NCBI RefSeq assembly: GCF_900104585.1
Contig: NZ_FNVX01000004.1
Location: 310,001-374,000, forward strand
Source: Bacteroides ihuae
GTDB taxonomy: Bacteria; Bacteroidota; Bacteroidia; Bacteroidales; Bacteroidaceae
Length of the DNA: 64,000 bases
Direction of reading: 5' to 3'
This document shows positions 46,969 through 54,933 of this stretch, one piece after another. Position numbers and translations under genes: made by a program. Within the stretch, counting starts at the first letter, position 1; each line of letters starts with the position of its first letter. The notes beneath the pieces are model-generated. The model saw only the letters and a program-made list of their open reading frames with translations, did not search any database and was not told the origin of the DNA.

Positions 46969-47721
46969 CTATTTAAGGTGTACTTTGAAACATACCCCAA
47001 CTGAAAGGTATTTAAAATCATTGAGTTCTGTGACCAGATTGATATGGTCTTTCCAAAAAGTATAACCCAAACCGCAATTCACCGTGCGGGAGTCATATTC
47101 GGCCATTAAGTTCAGGTTGGAATGAAATTGTGGTTTCCAATTGGCGCCCATAGCAAGACCGTTCAATCTATAATTTTTTCGGCGGTTGTAGACATAAGCG
47201 GCATGAATACCTAACTCTCCATAGAGGTTGGCATGTTTAGTAGCTGCGAAGTACCAGCGATTCCAATGGCCATTGCCCACTTGAGTAAGATTTGAAGCCT
47301 CTTCACCAGAAGCACTAGTGAATACATCGTTGCCCCCTACCACTACTGCCGGCATGTATTTCCAGAATTGTCCTTCCTTGAGCAGGCGCAGACGACCGCT
47401 GAACTGTCGATCCTGGTTCACAAATTTTCCCCAAGTCGATTTTGGCCAGGCATTACCTTCTACTCCTTTAAAAAGAGTACACGCATAACCTACTTCCAGA
47501 AAAGGAAAGATAGTGATGTTGATGTAATAATTATAGGTATTGTAACTCCATGCTTCCGGAGTTGCTCCCTCATGTAGAAAAGAACCACCCAACATAAACG
47601 TTTTATCTCGCTGCATATCAGCAGTAGGCATGTGCAGCAGACCAGTCGTACCGTAGGGAAACTGTGCATGGATCATCATGCACAGCATAATTCCTAAAAG
47701 AAAAGAAAATATTCTTTTCAT
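46969..47721 (-). CDS. YjbH-like outer-membrane exopolysaccharide protein
   Basis: A 250-residue protein with a signal peptide (cleavage likely after IHA in MMIHAQFPYG). PYGTTGLLHMPTADMQRD is the N-terminal signature of the YjbH family, and the rest alternates like a beta-barrel and ends in LNDFKYLSVGVCFKVHLK. E. coli YjbH is much longer (about 700 residues), so this is a short version with only the first domain. It follows wzc and wza and probably assists polymer export at the outer membrane. Confidence 0.8.
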   Translation of the reverse strand: MKRIFSFLLGIMLCMMIHAQFPYGTTGLLHMPTADMQRDKTFMLGGSFLHEGATPEAWSYNTYNYYINITIFPFLEVGYACTLFKGVEGNAWPKSTWGKFVNQDRQFSGRLRLLKEGQFWKYMPAVVVGGNDVFTSASGEEASNLTQVGNGHWNRWYFAATKHANLYGELGIHAAYVYNRRKNYRLNGLAMGANWKPQFHSNLNLMAEYDSRTVNCGLGYTFWKDHINLVTELNDFKYLSVGVCFKVHLK

Positions 47722-47737
47722 ACTATTTAGTTATATC

Positions 47738-50134
47738 TTATTTCTTCTTAGCATCTGCATATCCGTAGCCATAACCATATTTCTTTCCATAATGTCCATA
47801 GCCATACCCGTATCGTTTACTTTCCAGATTAACACCATTAACAACAATAGCGATATGTGGCAGTTTATGTTCCTTACGCAGCATATTGACCAATTCGAAG
47901 TCACTTTTATGAGTGACTTCGGAACGACAAACATAGATCGATAGATCAGCAATGCGCCCGGTTATCAAGGAATCGGTAACAAGGCTCACAGGAGCGGTAT
48001 CGAGTATGATGTAATCGAATGTTTTGCGGAGTTCCGCAATAGCTTCTTCTAATCGTGAACTAGCCAACAACTCAGCGGGATTTGGAGGTATCTTACCTGC
48101 TGTAAGGACCTTCAAATTTTCAGTCACTCTTGAAGGAAGTAAGAGGGAATGAATGTCGTTGGTACCACCGGAAAGGTATTTCGTTATCCCATCTGCTCTC
48201 TTATCCAGATCAAAATGCTCGGCCAGACGAGGTTTGCGAATATCAAGACCGATGATCACGACTTTTTTTCCCAGCAGAGACAAACTAACCGCTATATTGG
48301 AGGAGATAAAAGTTTTACCTTCACCCGGGGAGGTGGAAGTACAAAGAATAACTTTCCGTTCGGAACTGCCAAGCATAAATTGTAGGTTGGTACGGAGGCT
48401 ACGGAAGGCTTCGGACATAAGATTATTCTTATTCTCTTCTACCACAATGGTACGACTGCCTTCGGTATCGGTATCCAGCGGTACATCACCCAAAATAGGC
48501 AGGGTGGTAAGTTTCTCTACATCGTGACGATTACCAATCTTATATTGAAGAAGATCAAGCAGATAGAGAATACCTATCGGTAACGCAATGCCTAACACAA
48601 AAGCAATAAACAGAATCATGTCCTGCTTAGGTGATATTGGAGCATTGTCCGCTAAGGGAGCATCAATGATCTTAGCATTGTCTGCCGTAGCAGCCATGGT
48701 AATGGAATTTTCTTCCCGCTTCTGAAGCAACATTAGATACAAACCTGACTTAATCTCTTGCTGGCGGGAGATTCCGGTAAGGATGCGCTCCTGTCCCGGC
48801 GCATTGGTGATGCGAGTCGTGAATTTTCCTGCCTGACGATCAATGTCTTGCTTCGTTATTTGTAAGCCTCTGCGCACGGAAGCAATGGAGGAAACAATGT
48901 TGCCATGCAAGGCACGAATACCTGTATTGAGGTTCTGAATCACAGGATTGGTAGAGGAGGAGGTACGTAAGAGGCGATCTCGCTCCAACACCTGCTCATT
49001 ATAAGTATTGATCAGGGCAGCCAGAGAAACATCCTGCAGACCTACATTTGCAGGAATAACGGCATCCGCATTTTCAGGACTTTTAATATATTCACTCAAA
49101 TAAGTAATCAGGTTGATCTGGGTACCGTTTTCAATACGTTTCTGTTCGTATTCAGAATTCTCTTGCAAATAGAGTTGGGCATCTTGCTTGATGTCCGTGA
49201 GGCCGGCACTCCGCTTATACATTTCCAGCTCTTGCTCAGTGTTACCTAGTTCTCCGGAGATAATAGCAATACGATCGTTGATAAATTGCTCGGTTTTGAC
49301 TCCCACGATGTTTTTATCGTTATTGGTATCGCGATTATACATCTCAACAAGCTTCCCCAGAAAGTCTTCACCTCGCCGTTTGTTGGTTACCTTCATGGAA
49401 AGTTGAACCACGGAAGTTGTTTTAGAAGTGGGAGCAATCACAAGATTCCCTAAGCAACTTTTTGCGACAGAAATGGCGGGATTGATCGTAACTAATAACG
49501 GAGTAGAATGATCAAAAGAAGGAGCACCCGAACGATAGGCTAAAGCCAACCGACCTGCCGGGGTGGTGATAAAGCAGGGAAGCTTCTTCACTATTTGAGA
49601 GAATTCACCATCGTTGTCCGCTGCACGATATTCTCCATTGACGGTCAGACTGGAATCAGGATGGAGAAAAATTTCAAGTTCTATCGTGCCCCGAAGAGCA
49701 TCATTGGCTTCCGGAGACATCTCCACCAAGATAGGACTTTCATCGTACAAATCGACACTTCTGAATCTTTCCTTCACAAAATAACGACAATAGATATTCA
49801 TTTCCAACACCACTTGTTTGACCAGCGATTTGGATTTCAGTACCTCTATTTCATTATCAAAGTTCGTGTTTTGGGAGAAAAGGCCGAGATCCTGAAACGC
49901 TGCCATTTCGGAACCCATGTTCCCGCCCTTTTTATCATCTTTAATCATGATAGCGGCAGAGACATTGTAAATGGGTGTAGTGATTTTTAGGTAAAGATAT
50001 GCAACCAGTAAGCAAGCTATTACCGAGGCAATAAACCAAGGCCAGTAATTTATAAATTTGAATAATAAGTCTTTCAAATTAATACCTTCTTCGGCTTTCT
50101 CGTAGTTTTTCTCGGCGTTTACTTCTTCTTTCAT
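47738..50134 (-). CDS. wzc: Wzc-like polysaccharide co-polymerase with tyrosine autokinase domain
   Basis: A 798-residue protein. The Wzz-type chain-length domain spans about 20-130, with the first transmembrane helix at 33-50. A coiled-coil GNVR part lies at about 370-480 and the second transmembrane helix at about 506-525. The BY-kinase domain has Walker A SPGEGKT (602-608), Walker A' VVIIGLDIRKPR (625-636) and Walker B DYIILDTAP (707-715). The tail 774-792 carries eight Tyr residues in Y-G-Y-G repeats, the autophosphorylation cluster. It regulates chain length and connects polymerisation to the Wza-like export protein encoded upstream. Confidence 0.95.
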   Translation of the reverse strand: MKEEVNAEKNYEKAEEGINLKDLLFKFINYWPWFIASVIACLLVAYLYLKITTPIYNVSAAIMIKDDKKGGNMGSEMAAFQDLGLFSQNTNFDNEIEVLKSKSLVKQVVLEMNIYCRYFVKERFRSVDLYDESPILVEMSPEANDALRGTIELEIFLHPDSSLTVNGEYRAADNDGEFSQIVKKLPCFITTPAGRLALAYRSGAPSFDHSTPLLVTINPAISVAKSCLGNLVIAPTSKTTSVVQLSMKVTNKRRGEDFLGKLVEMYNRDTNNDKNIVGVKTEQFINDRIAIISGELGNTEQELEMYKRSAGLTDIKQDAQLYLQENSEYEQKRIENGTQINLITYLSEYIKSPENADAVIPANVGLQDVSLAALINTYNEQVLERDRLLRTSSSTNPVIQNLNTGIRALHGNIVSSIASVRRGLQITKQDIDRQAGKFTTRITNAPGQERILTGISRQQEIKSGLYLMLLQKREENSITMAATADNAKIIDAPLADNAPISPKQDMILFIAFVLGIALPIGILYLLDLLQYKIGNRHDVEKLTTLPILGDVPLDTDTEGSRTIVVEENKNNLMSEAFRSLRTNLQFMLGSSERKVILCTSTSPGEGKTFISSNIAVSLSLLGKKVVIIGLDIRKPRLAEHFDLDKRADGITKYLSGGTNDIHSLLLPSRVTENLKVLTAGKIPPNPAELLASSRLEEAIAELRKTFDYIILDTAPVSLVTDSLITGRIADLSIYVCRSEVTHKSDFELVNMLRKEHKLPHIAIVVNGVNLESKRYGYGYGHYGKKYGYGYGYADAKKK

Positions 50135-50167
50135 AAAACATATACGTTAGTAAATAGATTTTTTTGT

Positions 50168-50959
50168 TTATTTGAATACGGTAACCAACAAGCTAGCTAC
50201 GGAGACAAGGATACTTGTTGCAGAAACCCAGAGAGAAGTGCTGGTAGTAATATCAGCCGTCTTTGATTTCGCTTTGTTTGGAGTAACATACAAGATATCG
50301 TTTTGCTGCAAATAGTAATAGGGTGACAACACTATATTCGCATCGTTGATATTAAGCGTTACGATTTTCTTCACTCCATCCTCATTTTCACGAATAAGTT
50401 TCACGTTTTCACGAAGCCCATAGATCGTTAAATCACCTGCCAAAGCAAGTGCTTCAAACACATTCACCTTCTCATTGGCCACTGTAAAAGTATTAGGACG
50501 AGTGACTTCACCAATCACCGAGATTTTATAATTGATGAGGCGTACATTTACAATAGGCACTTCTTTGAGGTATTGCTTGAGTCTGCTCTTGATCAGTGTC
50601 TCAGCCTCTCCTTTCGTCAGCCCACCCAAACGAATCGTACCAAGAATAGGAAAATCAACATTTCCTTTGTTATCTACCAAATAGCTTTGCATAGCAGGTT
50701 GACTAGAGAGGTTTTGTTGTGAAGACGTAATCGTAGTTGGTACTGTTAAGTTAAACGGTACAGCCAACTCAGCCTGCGACGTGCTAACTGCAATGGTGAG
50801 CAAATCTTTTGGCTGGATACGAGCATCATAAAGCGTAGGGATCTGAGCCACCTGATTGACAATAGAGTCATTCTGAAGATAGGGCACATGCTTGTAAGAT
50901 GTGCAGGCTGAAAATGCTAAAGGAAGCAACAACAGCAAAAACAATTTTAATTTTCTCAT
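50168..50959 (-). CDS. wza: Wza-like polysaccharide export lipoprotein
   Basis: 263 residues from the ATG at 50959 (MRKLKLFLLLLLPLAFSAC), preferred over an ATG four codons earlier because it gives a compact lipoprotein signal with the acylated Cys at residue 19. A Poly_export domain follows (RIQPKDLLTIAVS, then FPILGTIRLGGLTKGEAETLI) and then a SLBB domain (ISVIGEVTRPNTFTV). A hydrophobic C-terminal segment (about 237-260) could be the helix that crosses the outer membrane. It forms the export channel with Wzc and begins the structural part of the operon. Confidence 0.93.
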   Translation of the reverse strand: MRKLKLFLLLLLPLAFSACTSYKHVPYLQNDSIVNQVAQIPTLYDARIQPKDLLTIAVSTSQAELAVPFNLTVPTTITSSQQNLSSQPAMQSYLVDNKGNVDFPILGTIRLGGLTKGEAETLIKSRLKQYLKEVPIVNVRLINYKISVIGEVTRPNTFTVANEKVNVFEALALAGDLTIYGLRENVKLIRENEDGVKKIVTLNINDANIVLSPYYYLQQNDILYVTPNKAKSKTADITTSTSLWVSATSILVSVASLLVTVFK

Positions 50960-51002
50960 GTTGATAAACATCGTTAATAAGTTAGACCGTTTTTTTGCTT
51001 AA

Positions 51003-51167
51003 TTAATAGGCTTTTTTATTGCCGGAAACTGCATTGCGAACAGTCTTATAAATAATCAGAAAGTCGAGTAAAAAAGTCAAGTTCCCGATGTACCAGATAT
51101 TCTTTTTTACCCGACCTTGCATTTGATAAAGTTCTTTTACTTCTCCTCTAAATCGGCAACCAATTGC
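51003..51167 (-). pseudogene. Remnant of a WcaJ-type undecaprenyl-phosphate sugar transferase
   Basis: A minus-strand frame of 54 codons ending in TAA at 51005-51003 reads GCRFRGEVKELYQMQGRV, then KKNIWYIGNLTFLLDFLIIY, then KTVRNAVSGNKKAY. This is the conserved C-terminus of polyprenyl-phosphate hexose-1-phosphate transferases (GxRGExxxLxxMxxRVxxDxxYIxxWSxxLDxxII). An in-frame stop (TAA, 51168-51170) precedes it and no start or catalytic region is present. It lies between upxY and wza, where an initiating transferase gene can be found in capsule loci. It is too short to be functional. Confidence 0.75.
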
Positions 51168-51192
51168 TTAAATCGTGTGACTAGCCTCATAC

Positions 51193-51732
51193 TCATAAGG
51201 TTTTCGTTTTACAAGTGTTTTCAACTCTAGCAGGGGCAATTTTTTGCAAATGACTCCTGGGTATTTTAATACTAATCGTTACTATTTGAGGTATACGCAA
51301 AATAACATGCGTTTTGCCATCCAAACGAATCATTTCACCTTCAAAACCCGTAAAATCGCCTTTGATGACACGCACCCTATCTCCCTTAGCCAAGATTTCA
51401 TCGCACTGCTGAACGAACTCGGAAGATGTTTGCATGGCCATCATGAAGTTCTCCATTTGATGATCAGGAACCACCAGTAAAGAACCGGTAAGAAAATCTT
51501 TTATATATGAGAGCTTTAGACTATAATTTTTGACCAAGTCAAAAGCTTCCTGCTTGGTGCACTTCACAAAAATAAGACTACTAATAACAGGAACCTCCAC
51601 CCGCTTACGACGATCGCTATAGACGCGAGTCACAAACCGGGTAGGAAGGAAATGGATCACTTCAAGTCTTTGAAGTGATTCTCTCACGCTAATCTCTTGA
51701 TTAGCTCGAGTACGAGCTGCATACCAATACAT
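51193..51732 (-). CDS. upxY: UpxY-family NusG-like antiterminator
   Basis: A 179-residue protein. The N-terminal NGN domain (MYWYAARTRANQEISVRESL to about residue 95, with FLPTRFVTRVYSDRRKRVEVP) is followed by a KOW domain with the motif GDRVRVIKGDFTGFEGEMIRL (about 117-137). UpxY proteins bind RNA polymerase transcribing their own capsule operon and prevent early termination in the leader. It is the first gene of the 35-kb operon. The usual partner UpxZ, which inhibits other UpxY proteins, is not found next to it. Confidence 0.92.
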   Translation of the reverse strand: MYWYAARTRANQEISVRESLQRLEVIHFLPTRFVTRVYSDRRKRVEVPVISSLIFVKCTKQEAFDLVKNYSLKLSYIKDFLTGSLLVVPDHQMENFMMAMQTSSEFVQQCDEILAKGDRVRVIKGDFTGFEGEMIRLDGKTHVILRIPQIVTISIKIPRSHLQKIAPARVENTCKTKTL

Positions 51733-51998
51733 TTGTCTGCCAAGTATTTAAGATAAAGTGCAAAAAAAATGCTAATATAGACATTTTAATTGACCAGAAC
51801 AAAATATCGCCTTTTTTTCCCATTAACAAAGTGAGGCTGATGATCATAGCAGTTGATAACTGCCTCTTTTTATTTAAAAAAAGTCATAGCTACGCCAGTT
51901 ATCCGTCACATTACTTGTTAGGATAAATAGAAATTAAATTCCTCGAATAACTATCTATTTGCACACTACCATTTTAGAATAGTAAGAGTACGCATAAG
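51733..51998 (-). promoter_or_regulatory. Capsule operon leader (5'-UTR) with hairpin
   Basis: About 265 bp without a gene between the predicted transcription start and upxY. At 51849-51863 GCAGTT and AACTGC form a hairpin, flanked by GAGGC (51833-51837) and GCCTC (51862-51866), which offers an alternative pairing. Long leaders before upxY are the place where UpxY acts in Bacteroides. Which element is recognised cannot be read here. Confidence 0.4.
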
Positions 51999-52004
51999 CT
52001 CTGG

Positions 52005-52035
52005 CAAAAGTAACCAGGATATTTGAATAAACAAA
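52005..52035 (-). promoter_or_regulatory. Capsule operon promoter
   Basis: On the minus strand, TACTTTTG (52012-52005) matches the -7 consensus TAnnTTTG, and TTTG (52035-52032) lies 19 bp upstream of it, the right spacing for a -33 element. I looked for inverted repeats flanking this region, as in invertible capsule promoters, and saw none. Confidence 0.65.
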
Positions 52036-52124
52036 GGAAACTAATATTATTTTTCTCACAAATCGGTATTTTATTGCTATATCATTGTAAATAAGGGCGA
52101 TACAAATAAGAGATTTTAATAGAT

Positions 52125-52250
52125 ATGAAACGTAAGGGCAACCGTTACAAAAGCAAAAAAAGAATGAAGAGGAGACAAGAAGCAGGATTAGAATTAGGGA
52201 TATTCAAAACACCCCTACATAAAGGATATACAAAGAGAATAGCCTTATAG
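52125..52250 (+). CDS. Possible small basic peptide (41 residues)
   Basis: An ATG-started frame of 41 codons, MKRKGNRYKSKKRMKRRQEA followed by GLELGIFKTPLHKGYTKRIAL. The first 17 residues are almost all Lys/Arg. It lies upstream of and divergent from the capsule promoter. I do not recognise it. It may be a real small nucleic-acid-binding peptide, a remnant, or chance. No clear promoter was found. Confidence 0.3.
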   Translation: MKRKGNRYKSKKRMKRRQEAGLELGIFKTPLHKGYTKRIAL

Positions 52251-52631
52251 AATCAATTTAAAAACCTCCGCTCATCCGAAAGTTTTCTCTAATTTAAAAT
52301 CAGAAACATCAGTCATTTTATGCTAAATAATATAAATATCAAACAAACATTGTTTGTAAATATTTAGAATCAATCATGAGCATTAATAAAAGAAATAAAA
52401 TAAGACTAAAGGAGAGATAGAAAGTAAGTGTACGCAAACGACACTTTGTTGTAACATAGAGAGTGTAAAAAAAACAATAATTAAACAATTCCTTAAAAAT
52501 CCTATCGAATAGAACAAAAGAGTTGAAACAAAAGTTAGACTTTAAGGAGAGGCACATGCTCTGCTTTTAACCTCTTGATACAAAAACCTGTTTTACTTTG
52601 CCAATTATATCATGAGATTAAATTTATTGAG
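52251..52631. other. AT-rich intergenic stretch without a supported gene
   Basis: About 380 bp. It holds a 72-codon minus-strand frame rich in Leu and Phe that I do not support. No repeat or RNA gene was recognised. Confidence 0.5.
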
Positions 52632-52639
52632 TACTTTTG
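52632..52639 (+). promoter_or_regulatory. -7 element ahead of the DUF4494-yggS-DHOD-like operon
   Basis: TACTTTTG matches TAnnTTTG and lies 42 bp before the ATG at 52682. A -33 TTG at the usual spacing is not clear. Confidence 0.5.
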
Positions 52640-52681
52640 TACTAATAAACATCAATAGAAAAAACTTTAAAAAACAACATT

Positions 52682-53143
52682 ATGACGCATACTTGGTTTG
52701 AATGCAAAATCCGCTACGAGAAGATGATGGAGAACGGAATGAACAAAAAAGTAACTGAACCGTATCTGGTAGATGCTTTGAGCTTTACGGAAGCGGAGGC
52801 ACGCATCATTGAGGAAATCACTCCTTTCATCACCGGCGAATTTACGGTATCGGACATCAAACGGGCAAATTATAGCGAACTCTTCGCCTGTGAAGAGGAT
52901 GCAGCAGACAGATGGTTTAAATGTAAATTACTCTTTATCACGCTGGATGAGAAGAGCGGGGCGGAAAGAAAAACGGCTACTCAGGTGTTGGTGCAGGCGG
53001 CTGATCTGCGCGATGCGGTGAAAAAATTGGATGAGGGAATGAAGGGTACAATGGCGGACTATCAAATTGCATCGGTAGCGGAAACAGCCATCATGGATGT
53101 ATATCCGTATGGGGCAGGACCGAATGATAAACCGGAAGTGTAA
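52682..53143 (+). CDS. DUF4494 domain-containing protein
   Basis: A 153-residue soluble protein beginning THTWFECKIRYEKMMENGMNKKVTEPYLVDALSFTEAEARI (seen in residues 2-42), the signature of DUF4494, a family confined largely to Bacteroidetes and of unknown function. It is followed after 2 bp by yggS, so the two are co-transcribed. No membrane segment or known catalytic motif is visible. Confidence 0.9.
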   Translation: MTHTWFECKIRYEKMMENGMNKKVTEPYLVDALSFTEAEARIIEEITPFITGEFTVSDIKRANYSELFACEEDAADRWFKCKLLFITLDEKSGAERKTATQVLVQAADLRDAVKKLDEGMKGTMADYQIASVAETAIMDVYPYGAGPNDKPEV

Positions 53144-53145
53144 AG

Positions 53146-53814
53146 ATGAACATTCGGGAGAATATAGAACAAGTGCTAAGCGATCTGCCACAGGGTGTAC
53201 GCCTGGTGGCAGTATCGAAGTTTCACCCGGTGGAAGCCCTCAAGGAAGCATACGATGCCGGGCAACGGATATTCGGTGAGAACAAGGTGCAGGAGATGGG
53301 CGCCAAGCAGGAGGTACTGCCCAAAGACATTGAATGGCACTTCATCGGGCACTTGCAAACAAACAAAATAAAGTACATCGTTCCTTACGTGAGTCTGATT
53401 CATGGCATCGACTCATACAAGCTGCTTAACGAAGTGAACAAGGCGGCTGAACAGAACGGACGGGTAATAGACTGCTTGCTGCAACTGCACATTGCACAAG
53501 AGGAGACAAAGTTTGGCTTTAGCTTTGAAGAATGCAAACAGATGCTGACTGACGGAAAATGGAAAAAGTTAGCTCACATCAGAATATGCGGATTGATGGG
53601 CATGGCAAGTAATACAGAAAATGAAGAACAAATAAGACGGGAATTTCGTTCTCTAAAAAGTTTCTTTGATGAAATGGTACACACACACTTTGCTGACAAA
53701 TCAGCGTTCTGTGAGCTCTCCATGGGAATGTCTCACGACTATCGTATGGCTGTAACTGAAGGAAGTACGCTCGTAAGAGTAGGTAGCAAAATATTTGGAG
53801 AGAGAACTTATTAA
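53146..53814 (+). CDS. yggS: YggS/PLPBP-family pyridoxal-phosphate homeostasis protein
   Basis: A 222-residue protein of the alanine-racemase-like TIM-barrel family. VRLVAVSKFHPVEALKEAYDAG holds the PLP-binding Lys near residue 26. GENKVQEMGAKQEVLPKDIEWHFIGHLQTNKIKYI is diagnostic (residues about 45-79), as is LSMGMSHDYRMAVTEGSTLVRVG near the C-terminus. It controls free PLP levels. The start is 2 bp after the DUF4494 stop. Confidence 0.95.
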   Translation: MNIRENIEQVLSDLPQGVRLVAVSKFHPVEALKEAYDAGQRIFGENKVQEMGAKQEVLPKDIEWHFIGHLQTNKIKYIVPYVSLIHGIDSYKLLNEVNKAAEQNGRVIDCLLQLHIAQEETKFGFSFEECKQMLTDGKWKKLAHIRICGLMGMASNTENEEQIRREFRSLKSFFDEMVHTHFADKSAFCELSMGMSHDYRMAVTEGSTLVRVGSKIFGERTY

Positions 53815-53838
53815 GAACCCATAAAAAGATACGGAATT

Positions 53839-54837
53839 ATGACAAATTTAAAGACAAGCTTTGCCGGATTGCAACTAAGGAATCCGATTATCGTAAGCAG
53901 TTCAGGCCTAACCAACAGTGTAGATAAGAATCGTAAACTATGTGAAGCCGGCGCGGGTGCCATCGTGCTGAAATCACTCTTCGAAGAACAAATCATGATG
54001 GAGGTGGACACGATGCAAGAATCGGTGTACTATCCGGAAGGGTCTGACTATCTGAGAGAATCTCTTAAGAATCATAAGTTATTGGAGTATCTTACTCTGA
54101 TTGAAGAGAGTAAAAAAGTTTGTTCCATTCCCATTATTGCCAGTATTAACTGCTTCAACGACGCGGAGTGGGTGCACTTCGCACAAGAGATAGAACGTGC
54201 GGGAGCGGATGCGATTGAGATCAACATCTTGGCGCTTTCAGCAACTACGGAATATGAATACGGAGACTTTGAGCAACGCCACATTGACATCTTGCGTAGC
54301 GTAAAGAAGCATGTATCGATTCCGGTGATTATGAAATTGGGATTTCGTTTCACAAACCCAGTGACGCTGATCAATCAACTTTATGCCAATGGCGCGGCCG
54401 CTGTGGTGCTGTTCAACCGCTTTTACCAACCTGACATAGATATTGAGAAGATGGAACATACGACCAATAATGTGTTCAGCCACCCACAGGAGCTATCAAA
54501 ATCACTCCGCTGGATCGGTATCTCCTCATCGGTAGTAGACAAGATAGACTATGCCGCATCGGGAGGAGTACATTCTGCTGATGACATGATCAAGGCTATT
54601 CTATCGGGCGCCTCGGCTGTTGAGATCTGTAGCACCATTTATATGAACACCAATGAATATATTACGGTGATGATCCGCTTCCTTGGTTTATGGATGATAC
54701 GCAAGAATTTTGAGAGCATCGCCCAGTTTAAAGGGAGGTTGAAGGTGAAGAACGTGAAAGGGATCAATACCTTTGAGCGTACTCAATTCCTGAAATACTT
54801 CAATGATTACGCTATCAAACCAGAATATAAGGAATAA
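53839..54837 (+). CDS. Dihydroorotate dehydrogenase-like protein
   Basis: A 332-residue TIM-barrel flavoprotein of the PyrD class 1-like group. It begins LKTSFAGLQLRNPIIVSSSGLT, then shows IEINILALSAT, VIMKLGFRFTNPVTLINQLYANGAAAVVLFNR and ASGGVHSADDMIKAILSGASAVEICS (phosphate-binding part). True PyrD also occurs in Bacteroides, so this paralogue may use another substrate. It is the third gene of the operon (24 bp after yggS) and is followed by a perfect hairpin. Confidence 0.88.
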   Translation: MTNLKTSFAGLQLRNPIIVSSSGLTNSVDKNRKLCEAGAGAIVLKSLFEEQIMMEVDTMQESVYYPEGSDYLRESLKNHKLLEYLTLIEESKKVCSIPIIASINCFNDAEWVHFAQEIERAGADAIEINILALSATTEYEYGDFEQRHIDILRSVKKHVSIPVIMKLGFRFTNPVTLINQLYANGAAAVVLFNRFYQPDIDIEKMEHTTNNVFSHPQELSKSLRWIGISSSVVDKIDYAASGGVHSADDMIKAILSGASAVEICSTIYMNTNEYITVMIRFLGLWMIRKNFESIAQFKGRLKVKNVKGINTFERTQFLKYFNDYAIKPEYKE

Positions 54838-54845
54838 ACAAAGGG

Positions 54846-54881
54846 ACGTGCACGTTTTTTTTTCGGATAAAACGTGCACGT
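54846..54881 (+). terminator. Hairpin after the DHOD-like gene
   Basis: ACGTGCACGTTTT and AAAACGTGCACGT form a perfect 13-bp inverted repeat with a 10-base loop, starting 8 bp after the stop codon. There is no T-run after the right arm, so it may end the transcript by stem stability or serve another purpose. ACGTGCACGT is itself a palindrome. Confidence 0.55.
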
Positions 54882-54933
54882 TGATGTTTACTTAATAGGT
54901 GTATGTGTCGCATTCCACACAAAACCTCTATAC

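Noticed and set aside
52339..52557. 72-codon minus-strand frame upstream of DUF4494
   Set aside because: AT-rich, hydrophobic by composition, no promoter or recognisable motif.
51700..52700. Invertible capsule promoter
   Set aside because: No pair of inverted repeats flanking the promoter was found by eye, and there is no recombinase gene nearby.
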